Shown: positions 48,672 to 61,699 of the stretch, piece by piece
How the letters are laid out: each line of letters starts with the position of its first letter
Numbering within the stretch: the stretch's first letter is position 1
Assembly (NCBI GenBank): GCA_022266195.1
Contig: WHVY01000001.1
Span: forward strand, 22,258,001-22,322,000
Origin: Tetranychus cinnabarinus
Taxonomy: Eukaryota; Arthropoda; Arachnida; Trombidiformes; Tetranychidae
Direction of reading: 5' to 3'
Length of the DNA stretch: 64,000 nt
Program-made: the position numbers and the translations under genes
Notes under the pieces: model-generated
Told to the model about the DNA's origin: nothing
What the model saw: only the letters and a program-made list of their open reading frames with translations
The model's database searches: none

Positions 48672-51600
48672 ATGGTGAGTGTCCATCAGAGACTATTCTA
48701 AGTCTCCTATTTTCTTATTTTAATTGTCAATTTTTTTTCTTTTATTCCAGGGTCTAATTAACTCGCCTTCGTTTGACGAAAAGCTTCCCAAACTCATTGA
48801 TACACTTGCACATGAAAAAGACTGGGAAGTTTTATGTGCGCTTCTCGCTAAATTGCCATATTTCCTTACAACCGAAGCCTTAATTCACAACTCAAGTCCA
48901 GAAAATATTAATAAACTTACTCAAACTCTTTGTCATATGGTAAGAATTGCAATTAATTGATTCAGATATCTTACTCATTCAACCTGTAAATTGTATAACT
49001 CAGCTGTCATCACCTTTTGTATGCTGAACTATTTCTATTGACTCATCTAATGAGAAATTCCTAGAACCTGTCATCTCAATTAATTAGTTCCGTTTTTCAG
49101 GTTAAATAGCGTAAATTATCTTCAATTTTAACTGTGAAATTGGTTCAGCATATTTGGTTCTGTTTTATTTTAAATTTTATTCAATTTCTTTCTTCTCAAT
49201 CCAGGTTGAAAATGTTAATTTTGAACATCTCTCCAACACTCCTGACGGGATGAATAAAGCATTTTTCCAAAGTTACATATACCCGATACTTTCAAATCTT
49301 GTTGCTTATCACAAATTAATCGAACCACCCTATCAAGTAATGTCCATTCTTAAATCTTAACTTTTATCGATTAACCAGCCTGACTAATGACTTTCTTTTT
49401 TCTTTTGTCTTACCTTTATTTTAATTATTGCCTTGTTCATTAAGAGTGCACTGGTTAAAGTTCTAACTGGAGGATTGCCTTTTATTCGTCAATCAACTTG
49501 TCAATGTATTAATGCACTCTCGTTATGTGTTGTTGAAATGCAAGACACTATGATCAAATATCTACCGGATGTCCTGCTCTCCCTTACTAAGAATTCAGCT
49601 ACAGTCCAAATTGCAATACCTATTCTTGAATTTCTGTCCTGTAAGTATACGAGTTCCCGTCGCCAAATTTATGATATTTACACTTTTCTTTTGTCATTTT
49701 TACTCATTTTCGAATTGAAATCTTCACATTTCAGATGTAACTCTTCATCCTCGCCTTTACAAAGATTTTGTATCCAACCATTACTTGTCTATCTTTGCCA
49801 CTGTCCTTCCTTTCACAAATCCATCAAGGTAAATATGGTTCTAATTCACTTTGAGTTTCTCGTCGATTTTGTAAACTCATTTATTTCTTTGTCTGCTTAT
49901 AGGTTTTCAGACTTTATTGTGGCAATGGCCTTTAGGGTAATGTCTATGTGGTTCTTGAAATGTCGTCTCCCATATCGTAAAGTTATCATAAGCTATATAA
50001 TTAGAGTAAGTTAATTATATTTTCAATTAAACATTATACTTTAGATAATAGAGCTGTTATTGATTTCTTGCTTCATCTGTTTTTTATGCTCTCAGGGACT
50101 TCAGGTGAATGTTATACAATCAATTAAAGAATCTGAAGAAATTCGTAAAAGGAGTGGAAGTTTCAATTCAGACGTTGCGTTGAAAAGGTAATTACATTCT
50201 ATTCAATAAATTTTATGAATTTTCACTTAATTTGAAACTTTTTTTTCCAGCAATGAGTCTCTGTCCAACAATGCTCAGAATGCGAGTAATTCTAACACGG
50301 CTCTGACGCATTCCAATGAAAAATTTCATAAGGAACTGGTAGAATCTCACATGGATCTCTTGTCTCGATACACCCAAGGATTGTGTTCAACGTTACCAGA
50401 ACCCATGTCTGGTCAAGATATGATTCTCGATAGATCTATTACTTCAACTTGGCTTCTGGGCCAAAGGTTGATTACTATTACCACTAGTGGCTGTCGATCT
50501 AGAACCTTTCTCGATGGTTACTGTGAAAGATGTTATAGATTTTGCAAATTAGGTTCTGGGTCTGATTTTTCTAATGATGATGTATTCAATCCTACCAGAA
50601 GCTCTTCGATGTTTAATGATCCAGGCAATTTTAACCAACCTCCTGATTATGGTGGTGGAATGTTATCCAATGTAGCAACAAATTATTCAGAAAATGAAAG
50701 GAACACAAGTAGCTCTAGAAGGAGGCATCAATCTGCATTCACACCTAACTTAACAAGCTCTAGCAAGCCTACATCTCGTGCATTTGACGATTCTCATCTC
50801 AATTTTAACAGTTCATTTGCTGCAAATGATGACTATGAGGAATCAAGTACTTGCTCTTGCTGGTGTGAAGGCTGGGCGGAGATTATAATTCGGAGAGCCA
50901 GTGGAACAACTAGCTGGAAAATGAGAATTCAGAATAGGCTAAATGTACCGTGCTATCCTTGTAATCCTTTTGATAGTTTAACCAATGATTTAACACCTAT
51001 ATATCCTTCAAAACCTGTTAAAAATGATTCTGTTGATGGGGACTCAAGTGTAGTGCGGGGTGAAGATGCTTTAGCTTCTGATACGCCAGAATCATCTCCA
51101 CCTGTTTTTAAGCGTGTAAGTTCCAGTCCTGATATGGAAAGAGGAGAAGATGTTGGTCAAAATTCTAAAAATCTTTCTGCATCTGGATCTCCTGCTACAG
51201 CTATTGAAGTAACTTCTGATAATGGTGAAGCCAACCGACCGGTTGAAGAAGAAGTGATTGCCGAGGAAAATAACTTGGCTAAATTATCACGAGCATCATC
51301 GCTTGGACGCGGGGATACAACAAAAACTTCACCCTTCTCTCGTGCATCATCTTTCAGCTGGAAATCTCCTTCTCGGTTCACTTCTAAAAAATCAGAGGTT
51401 TCAAGTCCAGGCTATGAATCTGTAGGTAAAGAAGTTTTTTTCAATTCGGATACTAAGCCAGATTCAGACCAAGAGCCTATGACAGAAGGTAAAAATTACT
51501 CTAACCAATCAATTATATCTCCACTGAAAGCCACCTTAAGTTCAAATATGCCTTCAAATCCTAGAACTCCTCCCAAAACTCCAGCAAAACTGGAAGATAT

Positions 51601-52926
51601 TAATGAATCAAAGACTGAAAATTTTAGTTATGTGCCAAGAGGCAGACTTGCTACAATCTCGGTTATGACTCCAGCGTTAGTCCGGTCAAATGCAACTGCC
51701 TCGATTAAACGAAGCTCGTCAAATCAACGTATTACTGAAGTTTCTAATCCTCGTAATGATGGAATTAAGCCAAGTTTCATCTTTTTGCAACTCTTCTACG
51801 ATTCATCAATTAGCGATGGGTTTTGTAAAAGTGAAAAGCCTCTAATACTTCCTAGTACTGAAAGTATTAGAAATGCTTTAACTAATTTGGATCGCATATT
51901 GCCACATGAAATGCACAAAATAGGAGTAATTTATATTGATTCGGACCAACAACAAGACTTGAGTCAAATACTTTCCAATCGTTACGGATCTTTCCGATAT
52001 ATGAAATTTATACGTGGATTAGGAACTCTTATCAAATTGAAAGATATTGACACTTCCAGTTATTATATTGGTGGATTGGCTAAGGATGGAAAAGATGGAG
52101 TCTTTGCTGTTAATTGGAAAGACAATTTGACTCAAGTAGTCTTCCATATATCCACTTTGATGCCGAACAAAGAGAATGATCCCGATCGTAATGATAAAAA
52201 GCTTCATATTGGAAATGATTGTATCTGTATCATGTACAACAATAGTGGCCAAGAAATTGATGTTAATAGTCTTAGAGTAAGTTTTAATTGTTGAAAAAAA
52301 TTATTTTTACAAATTCATCTCTTCATCTTTGCATTATTTTTCCCCGTAGATAAGCAAACCTGTGGTTGCAGCTATCGTGATTCGACCCCTAGAATATGAA
52401 AATAATCATGTAATGATTCATTTATTTGAAGACGGTAAGCTTTTAATTCTATTACTTCTATTCCACTTTGAGAGGATTTTATTCTCATTGCTATTTCTCA
52501 TTTCATTTCTTTGTATTTAGGCTTGAAACAAATTATTGGACCCAGAGATTCTGTTATACTGTCAGATGTTGCTCTTCCGAGTTATGTTCGCCAGCTTAGT
52601 TTGAATCTTAATGTAAGTCAATGGATTATTATATCATTTTTCATTTTTTACTAATCTTTGATTTTTTCGTTTAGATTGCATCTTTAATTTACCATAGCAA
52701 AAGATCTAGCACAGGTTCGCTCTATGCTTCAAATTGTGTTGAAAGGCTTCGTCAAATTGAGAGGATTAAACAAAAGACATTAGAGCATAAAGAAGAGCGC
52801 CAGCAGAAATCATTTTCATCATTCTCATCAAATAGCAGGTCAACAATACCAAATTCGGATCTTGAAGACGATTGGAATCCCTCTAATTTTGATAAATTTC
52901 CTGATGATTTCACCCCATATATTTAG
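48672..52926 (+). CDS. TSC2: Tuberin (TSC2) C-terminal part with Rap-GAP domain; N-terminal half absent
   Basis: Tuberin with hamartin (TSC1) is the GAP for Rheb and turns down mTORC1 at the lysosome. Exons: 48672-48674 (ATG only), 48751-48939, 49205-49336, 49445-49640, 49735-49828, 49903-50005, 50096-50187, 50251-52276, 52350-52434, 52521-52612 and 52675-52926. They total 1087 aa, against about 1800 in human. The first part matches the tuberin central helical region (LPKLIDTLAHEKDWEVL, FRVMSMWFLKCRLPYRK). GWAEIIIRRASGTTSWKM and PSFIFLQLFYDS follow. The Rap-GAP domain (about 770-1000) has KIGVIYIDSDQ, GSFRYMKFIRGLGTLI and HIGNDCICIMYNNSG. The catalytic asparagine of GND is kept. The Ser-rich middle has many RxxS sites. 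The TSC1-binding N-terminal region of the family is missing, and the ATG-only first exon may be real or may hide an upstream exon. Confidence 0.87.
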
Positions 52927-53428
52927 TTTCAAAAGGAAAGGAAACCCCGCTCACTCACAAATATTTACTGAGTATGAGAAACCGAGTCTAAATACGTTGA
53001 CCAAATGTTCTCATTATCAAAAAAAACAAGACATAAAAATCAATTAATTCATTTATTAATACTGATTAAAATGTAGAACTAAATTTAATACATAAAATAA
53101 TATTAAACCAAAGCTGAGCAGAACTTGGTTTGATTCCTTTACAAATTTCAAGTAATTTCATTTATTCATTTACAATGACATGGGAAATGAAATAAAACCG
53201 TGAACAGAAAAGATTCCAAGCGTATCAATATGCTGGAAAAATAATGCCAAAATAATAGCTATTACTCAAGAAGGAATAACAAATAACATATCAAAAACCA
53301 GAAGTTGGAGTTTAAATTATGTCTCATTGTATCAAAAATGGCGATAAATAATGTGAGGTGGATTGGAGTTGAATTCACTCAACATTTGAAATGAGTATTG
53401 AACAAAAAGTGTTGATATTTACTAATAT
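52927..53428. other. Convergent 3' region between TSC2 and secreted paralogue A
   Basis: This stretch holds the TSC2 3' UTR and the 3' UTR of the reverse-strand gene ending at 53429. Only short frames occur. No repeat or RNA gene is seen. Confidence 0.5.
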
Positions 53429-55613
53429 CTATTCACTGAGTTTTGATGAGATTTCAACCAAAGAGAAGATGAAGCTTCCTCTTTTATTTTCATCAGTATC
53501 TTTTGATTGATAAATTCTACGAAGTCGTCGAGTTTGTCTTGGATGACTTTCCTCGCATTTGGTAATGGTTTTCAATCGACCACAAGCTAAATCACGGACA
53601 TCATCTAATGCGAGATCAAAAAATTTCTGGAAATAATCGTTAATCTTGATATTGCTGGATGGACAAGTTTTATCGATTGATGTGAAAACACATTCATCAA
53701 AGAAATTGAAAGCGCAACATGTCAGTGGAAGTATGTTGGTGTTATTGGCCCATTTCGATACTGTATCCAACATTCGTTCACCACGATAGAAGCAATCATG
53801 GAAAGATTTAATCGAATCATTGGAAAGACAACGATTAACTTCTAATGTGCCTATTGAAAGATAAATAAATGATTATTAAAAAATGGATAAAAGATACACA
53901 AACAATCTTGATTGAATTAGAATCACTTGGATAAATTTTGACAATTCCTAGAGCTAATTGTTCATCTATACATTAATTAGACAGTTTATGTAATTTTTTA
54001 GCTCAAAATTTGTTTCATTTGGCATACTTACGCTCTTGACTTTCAGATGAACACATTGACTGAATCGCATTCGTTATTCCAGTAACTGCAAGTTGCAAGA
54101 TCTGATTGGACAACCCTCGAGTACATAATTCCTTGTACTTCTTCAGTGATTTAACTGCTCTTTGTGGTAACCTGTTAATGATTTGGATAAAATGAAATTA
54201 TAAATTATTATGTTGTCCATTTTCATAATAGGATCCAGTTTCATGTTTACTCTTCACTTTTTCACCAGTAAACAAGTTATTAAGATTTAAGGAAATTATA
54301 TAAAAAGGTTTACAAAAAAAACCTTGAAAGGTACATTATATTATTGCAATATTATGGCAAAACGTTTTACAAGGTTAATTTTGTGTTATATCATTAACTT
54401 CTAGTTAATTTAGGCAAATCTATTCTCTGTGAGTACATTATAATTGAAACAGAGAATCATTTTAATAATTTTCTCAGTTTTCGCCAGTCTTAATGGTTTT
54501 GTTATCATTATTATTGTAAAAGCAACTTTTCAACTCATCATATTTCAAGGCTTGTCTCAAATCAATCACAAATTGTTTGAACCAAATATGTCTCAGAATG
54601 GTTAATCTGTTGCACCGACTATAATAATCGCGTTGAATCTCACTTCGTTGCTTTAAGCTTATCCTTTATTATATTGATAGCGATTCCCTTGAACTACAAT
54701 CTTTCAATTGTAGTAAATCAGTTTAATTTTGATAAATCGCATGGTAAAAGATGAATTGCTTTTGCTTTTAAATGGATCCAAAGTGTATCCATGACCAAAA
54801 ATAATGATTGGTTAAAGTGATAAAAGTTTACATTCATGATTAATTTTGCCATTACTATTAACATTATTTAATTAAATATTACACAATTCGATCACACAAT
54901 TAGCATTTATAATGGCGTTACAATATCTTAACATAATTTTTCTCTTAATTTTTACTCTTTCAAGACTTGATTATCTGGTTTTTTACACTCGCAATATCTG
55001 ACTTGAACATAAAATATGAAATTAACAAATCCGGAACAATTAAGGCAGTTAAAAGTAAAAATGAAAATTAGTATAAAAATTAAGTCCAGCAACGAGTTTA
55101 TTGACTTGACAATCAAATTTGAGCTTTTATAATTGTAATGGTTAAATAATAATGACTATGAAAGGATTGACGACCTTAATTGTAAACGGAATATTAAGAA
55201 AACAATTTCTAAAACAAGTAAACATTATAACATGAAGCTCCATGTAAATCATCATGTAATAAGCAAATTCAATGTTTTATTTTCAATGATTCGGATAAAA
55301 TTTGAGTTGAAAGTGAAAAGTGATAATAATTAAAAAGGTTTTCGAGACTTACTTGCAATGTTCAGCGAGTTCAGGTTTGTTTACTGGAATTTTGATTGTT
55401 TCACCGATGAAGAAAAATGAACGGAAACTTCGATCGAATCTCCTGGCAATTGCTTTGCATTGATCTTGAGCATCTATTAATCGTAACAATTAAAAAAGAA
55501 AATTGAAGAATTTAAATTTACGATAAAAGTAAAACTTGAAAGAAAAATTGAAAGGGAAACAAACCTGCAAAGGCAAAAACCAATGGTAACAATAAAACTA
55601 ATTGTAATTTCAT
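53429..55613 (-). CDS. Secreted cysteine-patterned protein, paralogue A
   Basis: I do not recognise a named family. The gene has four exons: 55613-55565, 55473-55353, 54171-54032 and 53850-53429, giving 243 aa. The first exon is a clean signal peptide (MKLQLVLLLPLVFAFAG). The mature part is helical-looking with spaced cysteines: DAQDQCKAIARRF, ELAEHCK, KELCTRGLSNQ, SMCSSES, VNRCLSND, FHDCFYRG, LTCCAFNFFDECV and DKTCPSSN, then DLACGRLK and TKCEES. The same exon phases and cysteine places recur in the gene at 58236-60590, so the two are duplicates. It is probably an extracellular protein of arthropod or arachnid restricted distribution. Function is unknown. The basic HPRQTRRLRR near the end is not in the paralogue. 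Confidence 0.75.
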
Positions 55614-58235
55614 TTTAACACAACAAAGTTAATTTAACAATATAGAATGAGTATTTAATTAAATTAATTTCACACTTTGGAAGCACTAGATATAAGCTTG
55701 TAATGTCTAATAGTTAAAGTTTGAGGGGTAAAACAAGAAACTCCAAAGGCTAACTTGATTTTATAGTAAACATAATCAGACTCTCTCATCTCTTTCTCCC
55801 TTTTATCTCTCTCTTCTTTTCTCTCTATCTTTTTCACCACTGCCATCATCATCTTCATGATAACCATCTTCTTGTTACTTGAAATTCCTGAGACTTTTCA
55901 AACTGAAAGTCGATTACATTTTCAATCTTCATCATCAGATTGCCATTTGATTGGCTGTTCATTTGACAAGAGTTATTAGAGTTTTCGATGAAACCTTTTT
56001 TTCTTCATAAGAGCTGCAGGGTAAAAGGCTTCACAGGCTCAGGGTAATTCATTAGATTATTTTAATTAACACCAAATTGAACATCTACGGATACTGTTTG
56101 TGACTTGAGTCTCAAGTTAACCAGGCAAACAGCACAACATTGAAAAACATTGGATAAGTCAATCAGAATAATATATAACCAATTTATATCATCAGTGATC
56201 TGGATAATTTTAGAGCTTTCTAGCTCCTTCGATCTAACATCCGATGGCTTTATAAATGGCCAGAATAGGAAAAAAACCGAACCAAAACGGTAATGTTTGA
56301 AATACAAACAAACAAATTGATAGGTTCATCATCTTTAGCAGGCTTTTAAACAGCAACAGTGCAACCATCCATCTGTTTGCTAGGTTGACTTGTTATCATA
56401 ATTATCATGCTAAGGATACACATAATTTGGGAAAAATTTGGAAAAAAAGATAGGAATTGAAATGTTTAGATTAGTTAAAAGATCAAATTTGATAAATATC
56501 GTCATCTCCAGACATGGGATGTAATATATTAAGGTATCAATGGGAAAATTTTGAATTTCTTGTGCTTACCTAAAAAAACAAATTATCAACTGAAATGTTG
56601 ATCCATAAGCATTTAGCCAGAAAGATGTAGAATTTTCTCGTAAATTGCTTGAATTAATTGGTAGGTGACACTCAGTTTAGATATAAATCACCGAAAATTC
56701 AAAAAATAACAAAACTTGACTGATTCGCATATCCTGACAGGAACTTGTGATTATCGATCGATTTTCCAATTGAATCCAATCATTTTAACATATTATCAGT
56801 TCGTATCTTTAGTTTGTGCTCAACACACATTATTTATCAGAAACAAAAACTTAATTTAACTCAAAGCCTTGATTAAAATAATCAAAATTTCACTACAATT
56901 AGCAAACATTCATCTAAGGTTGATCGGTTGCTATTGAGTTGAATCTTCATTGAATCTAAAAAAGTCCTCCAATAAGCATCTTTAGTGTTTTAAATTTGGT
57001 ACCAGGAAATCAGCATTAAATGAACATCACCAATCTGTTTACCTTTATCACTTTGAACTAAATATAGAAATAGGAAAGTAAATCTTAATCCAGATTAGAG
57101 ATATCATATTATATTCAAGTTACATTTTCACTTTTTGATATCCAAAAAAAGCTTTTTTTCAAAATTCTGAACTTTACTTGAACGCTACAGGTTGAAAAAG
57201 TAATATATTGACCAAATAGTAGGACATAAGTTGAATAAGTTGAAACATTTAAAGCACAAATCAAATTGATTTACAATATTGATATTTGATGAACAATAAA
57301 ATAAAACTAAATACAAAATTTCATTAACTAAAGTTAAGCCTTAAATAAAGATAATCTGTCTAAACATCTGTACTGTAAAGCTGATAAAAGCATAATATTT
57401 GCATAATATGCCTTCAGCCGGCTTATCAGGTATCGATTAAAGTATTAATTGAAAACGATTATCAATATTTCCTAAAATTTAAAATCAGTGTCTTTTGTGA
57501 TATTTAATAAAAATAATATTGTAATAATTATCAAGGTAAAAGTAGGTGATTTGAATTATAGTGAAAAGTAAAGATATCACCGTTGAAAGTTAGTCAATGG
57601 TAACTTATGGTTATCAAGTATGGGTATAATAACAATCAGCTTGATAAATTGTTTAAACTGTGAATACTCAAAGTAAAGTGGTTTGTTTTGATTATCTAAT
57701 TGCTTGCTGCCCTGAAGGTTAATTGAGCTCTTTTGCTCTCCAAACCTTGGCCGGATTTGTTGAGGATTTATTGACAACTTGTTAATGTTGATTGTGACCA
57801 CAATAATTTTTAATAACAGTAAAACTTATTTACACTATTAAGCAAAGAGGAGTTTACTTAATAAATCAGCGTAATCGCTTTTAATTTTTGACTCTGATTG
57901 CTTCAGCTTTTGATGATTTTTAATTTGGATAACAACTTGGACAAGGATTTTTGACTTTCTTTTAACAAACTTATTCAGCCATTTTTTGTTCAATTTCATT
58001 CTTATCCAAAAGGTTTTAACAACGACAACCTCTTATCATCTATATGTATAATATAATAACTTATTAAAATTATTATTTGTCATCTTTAATTCACGTGATT
58101 TATTCCAATTCATATTGATCACCAATTTTGTTATAAAATCATTAATGATCAACCTTTAATCGGACGCACAAGGAATATTTTTATTCATTGTTTTCTTCCC
58201 TTTTATTGATCTGAGTTTATTCCTGACTTCAACTC
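55614..58235. promoter_or_regulatory. Divergent intergenic region between the secreted paralogues
   Basis: This 2.6-kb stretch separates paralogue A (leftward) from paralogue B (rightward) and should hold both promoters. A polypyrimidine run (TCTC-rich) spans about 55785-55860. Open frames on both strands are short and low in complexity. No inverted-repeat element or RNA gene was found by eye. Confidence 0.5.
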
Positions 58236-60590
58236 ATGATGTTTCCCTCCAAAGGAACTAAATTTTTTATTTTAATCATTCTATCAACGCTTATTTTAGG
58301 TAAGTTAATTGATAACTTTTTACAAATATTTAAAAAACCGCCTAAAATTTAATATGAAAATTTTATTCAACAAACAGTTGTGATTGGTTAACGGATTGAA
58401 TCAGCTGTGATTTTCAATTTTCCATTCTTCAACTTTTACAATATCTTTTAATTTCAACCCACGTTTAATTGAAAAATGACAATTATTACATGTTAAGTTT
58501 TAGTAATCTAATATAACCATGATTAAGATATCTTTTGAAAATAATTCCAAGCGTTGTTAATATAGCTAATAACTATTAATTTATTATAAAAGTGCTTTTG
58601 TTTAAATATTTTCTTCACTTTATTTTCCCATTATTCTCGCTACCAATAGTTGACTGCCAAAGAAATAATCGCGGCCAGTCCCGTCGCATTAATCGATTTA
58701 AGAAAGCCACTGAGTCCAGTTCAACATCAACACCATCAACAAACTCATCAACATCACCAAAAACATTAAATGTTACATCTGAGAAATCTGGTGAAATAGA
58801 ATCAATTGATAGTGATTTAACCTCAACCAATGCTTCATTGATCACCTCGAGCAATGGTAATGGCAATGGTTCTGAAAGTAAAGGATGGAATGCTAAACTT
58901 GGATTCTGTCGAGAAATCGTCAGTCAATATGGAAATGATATAAGAAGTGTTTTGCTTGTTGGTAATTTTGCCTTCCCAACTAGTCGAGAAGCAATTGATG
59001 CTCATTGCGCGTAAGTATCAACTTTAAAATATCTCCCATCAAATACCCTTCCACATTGGCTATTTATCAAAATTGCGTGATCGATTTAAATTTTGGAGGT
59101 TATGATCATCAACTAAGCTTTAAGCCATTAACGATTTTGGTAACGCTTCAGAATCAAGTAATGTGGATTATCAAAGCTAACCAAAGGCTAAGCTACCTGT
59201 GTTGTAATTTTGGTTCCCAAAGTGTTGATCTTTCCTTGAAAGTGCACAACAGCAGTTGAATTTGACAAAGATTAATGCTCATTTTCCGTTTACATTTATG
59301 TTTAATTACTTCTAACTTTCATTAATTTCAATTTTCGTTTTCTTGCTAATTTCAAACAGACTTGGAGATCGAGTATATAAAGCTTTACGTAAATTTTCAA
59401 CCAGTTGCTTAACTTCATTGCCTCGTCAATTGTTTTCAATATTTTTAAGAGGACTTCGTAAATTGATTAAAAATGTTTGCCATGCATCGAAGGAAAAAGA
59501 AAGTAAGTTAATTAGTTGTTTTGGTGTTTATTTTGGAACACATTGAATGATTCCATTACGTTAATGGTTGTTTCATTGAAAGGTTAAATAAGAAAGTGTC
59601 AAATAACTGATATAAATCGGAAATTGGAATAGTAAAAAATATATTTTTATAAATAGACTTTTGATTATAATTTTGCTGCAATTTAACCTTGTATTTGGAT
59701 AATTAAAGGTGCATAGGCAGCAATGATAGTGAGAAGGAAGAGTTGAAAATCATAATTTTTGATGATAATTTCATGTCACAAGGATTCAAGTAAACTCTGT
59801 ATATTAATAGTAGTCTTTCTGGACCGGGTAAATATGATTAGGAATTGAAAACTCAATTTGATGCTCACATGTTTTTTCAAGGTTAACCAGTCCATCATTA
59901 ACATTATATCATCAAGGTTTCACGTCAATGGTTACGGCAAAAATTTAATCGACATTGGACTGGAAATTGAACATGGAATTAATGGAACTAAGTTAAATTG
60001 TTTCAGCGTAAAATTAGATTAATTTGATTAACTGGTTTAAATATAGCTGCGATAGTATGGCGTCATCTATTGTTTACAAATTATGTTACCCTTTGAAATC
60101 ACATGACAATTCAATATTAAGTTATTTTAATAATTATTTTGTTTTATTTTCACCTTCTCTTTCAGGAGCGATTGAAATCCTTAAATGTACAACTGATGCA
60201 AGTTTACCTGGTTGGAATGTGTGTTTGAACGTGGCTAATCGACAATTTGAATCGACGGCAATCAATTCAACGGATGCACAATTATTTGGAGATTTATGCT
60301 GCATGTACAATCAACTGGAAAATTGTGTTCGAGCCAATTTACAGAAGAGGCCCGAATGTGCATCAAAACCATTTGAAGTGTCCAAATTTTTCCAACAAAT
60401 GATCGACGCAACATTAAAAGATGTTATGGACATTGCGTGTACAAAATATGCCACTGAAGGTGAATGTATCAAAAATAACGCTGATGGTTTAATTAGATTG
60501 AAAGGTGCTGCTGATGCTAACTTCGAGGTGAATGATATATTCTTGATTGGTCCACTTCTCAAGATTTTCCCTCGATTGGCCAATGATTAA
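58236..60590 (+). CDS. Secreted cysteine-patterned protein, paralogue B, with Ser/Thr-rich insert
   Basis: This is the paralogue of the gene at 53429-55613. Exons are 58236-58299, 58650-59010, 59360-59502 and 60166-60590, giving 330 aa with the same intron phases. A signal peptide (FFILIILSTLILV) is in exon 1. A Ser/Thr/Asn-rich, probably O-glycosylated low-complexity stretch (about 35-105) follows and has no match in paralogue A. The conserved part begins KLGFCREIV and continues with IDAHCA, TSCLTSLPRQL, KNVCHASK, ILKCTTD, WNVCLNV, LCCMYNQLENCV and DIACTKYATEGEC. Cysteine positions line up with paralogue A one for one over most of the length. It is presumably secreted; its function is unknown. 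AATAAA lies at 60851-60856. Confidence 0.75.
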
Positions 60591-61079
60591 AATATCAACA
60601 TGTAAGGATCACTGTTGGATGATCGGCGATCAACATGTTTAATAGCTTTCATTAGCGAACAAAATCATCTCTTTTTTGAATCAAAGTTCCAGTTTGAAAT
60701 AATCAAATTCAATATGTAAACGCCATTGAGGCCTTCAAAAATACTCCTCAACTATCTGATATCCAGATTGTCTTAAACCAAATTAATATATTTCTCATTC
60801 TCTCGAGACTTTGTGTTACTTTATCTATACCTGTTGTTTAATTGATAAATAATAAAAGATGGTTATCAACAATAAACAGGTATTCAGTTTTTTAAACTAT
60901 GAAATGTTTGGTCAGACAATATTTCACTAGTCTGAAGGTCAATTGTGCTGAAAACATTATTCAAACCTTGGCTGGTTATGAACAGGTTATTGCTGTTTAT
61001 TGTTGTCACAAAACTGATTAATATTGAGCAACTCTAAGCAAATATGGTGAGTTACTTCGAATCAAATCGCTCTTTAATA
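60591..61079. other. Convergent 3' region between paralogue B and the membrane protein gene
   Basis: This stretch contains the 3' UTR of paralogue B with AATAAA at 60851-60856 and the 3' UTR of the reverse-strand gene ending at 61080. Nothing else is evident. Confidence 0.5.
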
Positions 61080-61699
61080 CTACATTCCAAACAACTCTTC
61101 TCTACATTTTTCATAATAAAACAATTCCTTATCGGTTGGCTTGTATTTAATCAAAACACCCTTTTCATTGATATAGTTTCCTGGTGGAGGTAAAGACAAG
61201 AATTTTCGTGCCTGTGTTCTGATATCACAGCATCTCATTTGGTCTCCTACAATGAGAATTTGAAAATTATGGTAAATGAGACATAACAGGTTAAACCTGA
61301 TAATAATGTTAATAATCTATGATACTAACCTATAACCAAACAAATGCACGGACAAATACAACACCAAATTAACGAGATAAACATGATTACGAAGAGAAAC
61401 AGGGTTAATGTGGATACCGTTGTGACATTCTTTCTGAAAGATTCGGCATCGGCTATTGCGACTAGAGTATCATAGTCATCATAATATTCCTTCCATTCAA
61501 GTTCATCATCATAGATAGAAGGTGGTTCAGGAAGAACATCGTAAAAAGCATTTCTCTGGTAAAATCAAGTTTAATTAGAAAATATTTGAAAGGTTCTTGA
61601 TTGGATTGAAAATGAACTTACCTTTGTTATTGATTTGCACCAAATAAACTGAAAATAAACAAAACAAAACAATAAACTAAAAGCAAGCTTTAAACTCAT
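61080..61699 (-). CDS. Small cysteine-rich single-pass membrane protein
   Basis: Three exons, 61699-61622, 61555-61330 and 61246-61080, give 156 aa; all were too short to appear as a long open frame. A signal peptide (MSLKLAFSLLFCFVYFQFIWC) is followed by an acidic, Tyr-rich ectodomain (about 27-77: EWKEYYDDYD, one NVT glycosylation site). A membrane span (about 78-98) runs straight into a juxtamembrane cluster, WCCICPCICL, with a further CC pair in MRCCDIR, possible palmitoylation sites. The cytoplasmic tail contains LPPPGNY. The plan (signal, TM, Cys cluster, Pro-rich tail) is reminiscent of the Shisa/CYSTM-type adaptors, but I see no diagnostic motif, so I give no name. Confidence 0.65.
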
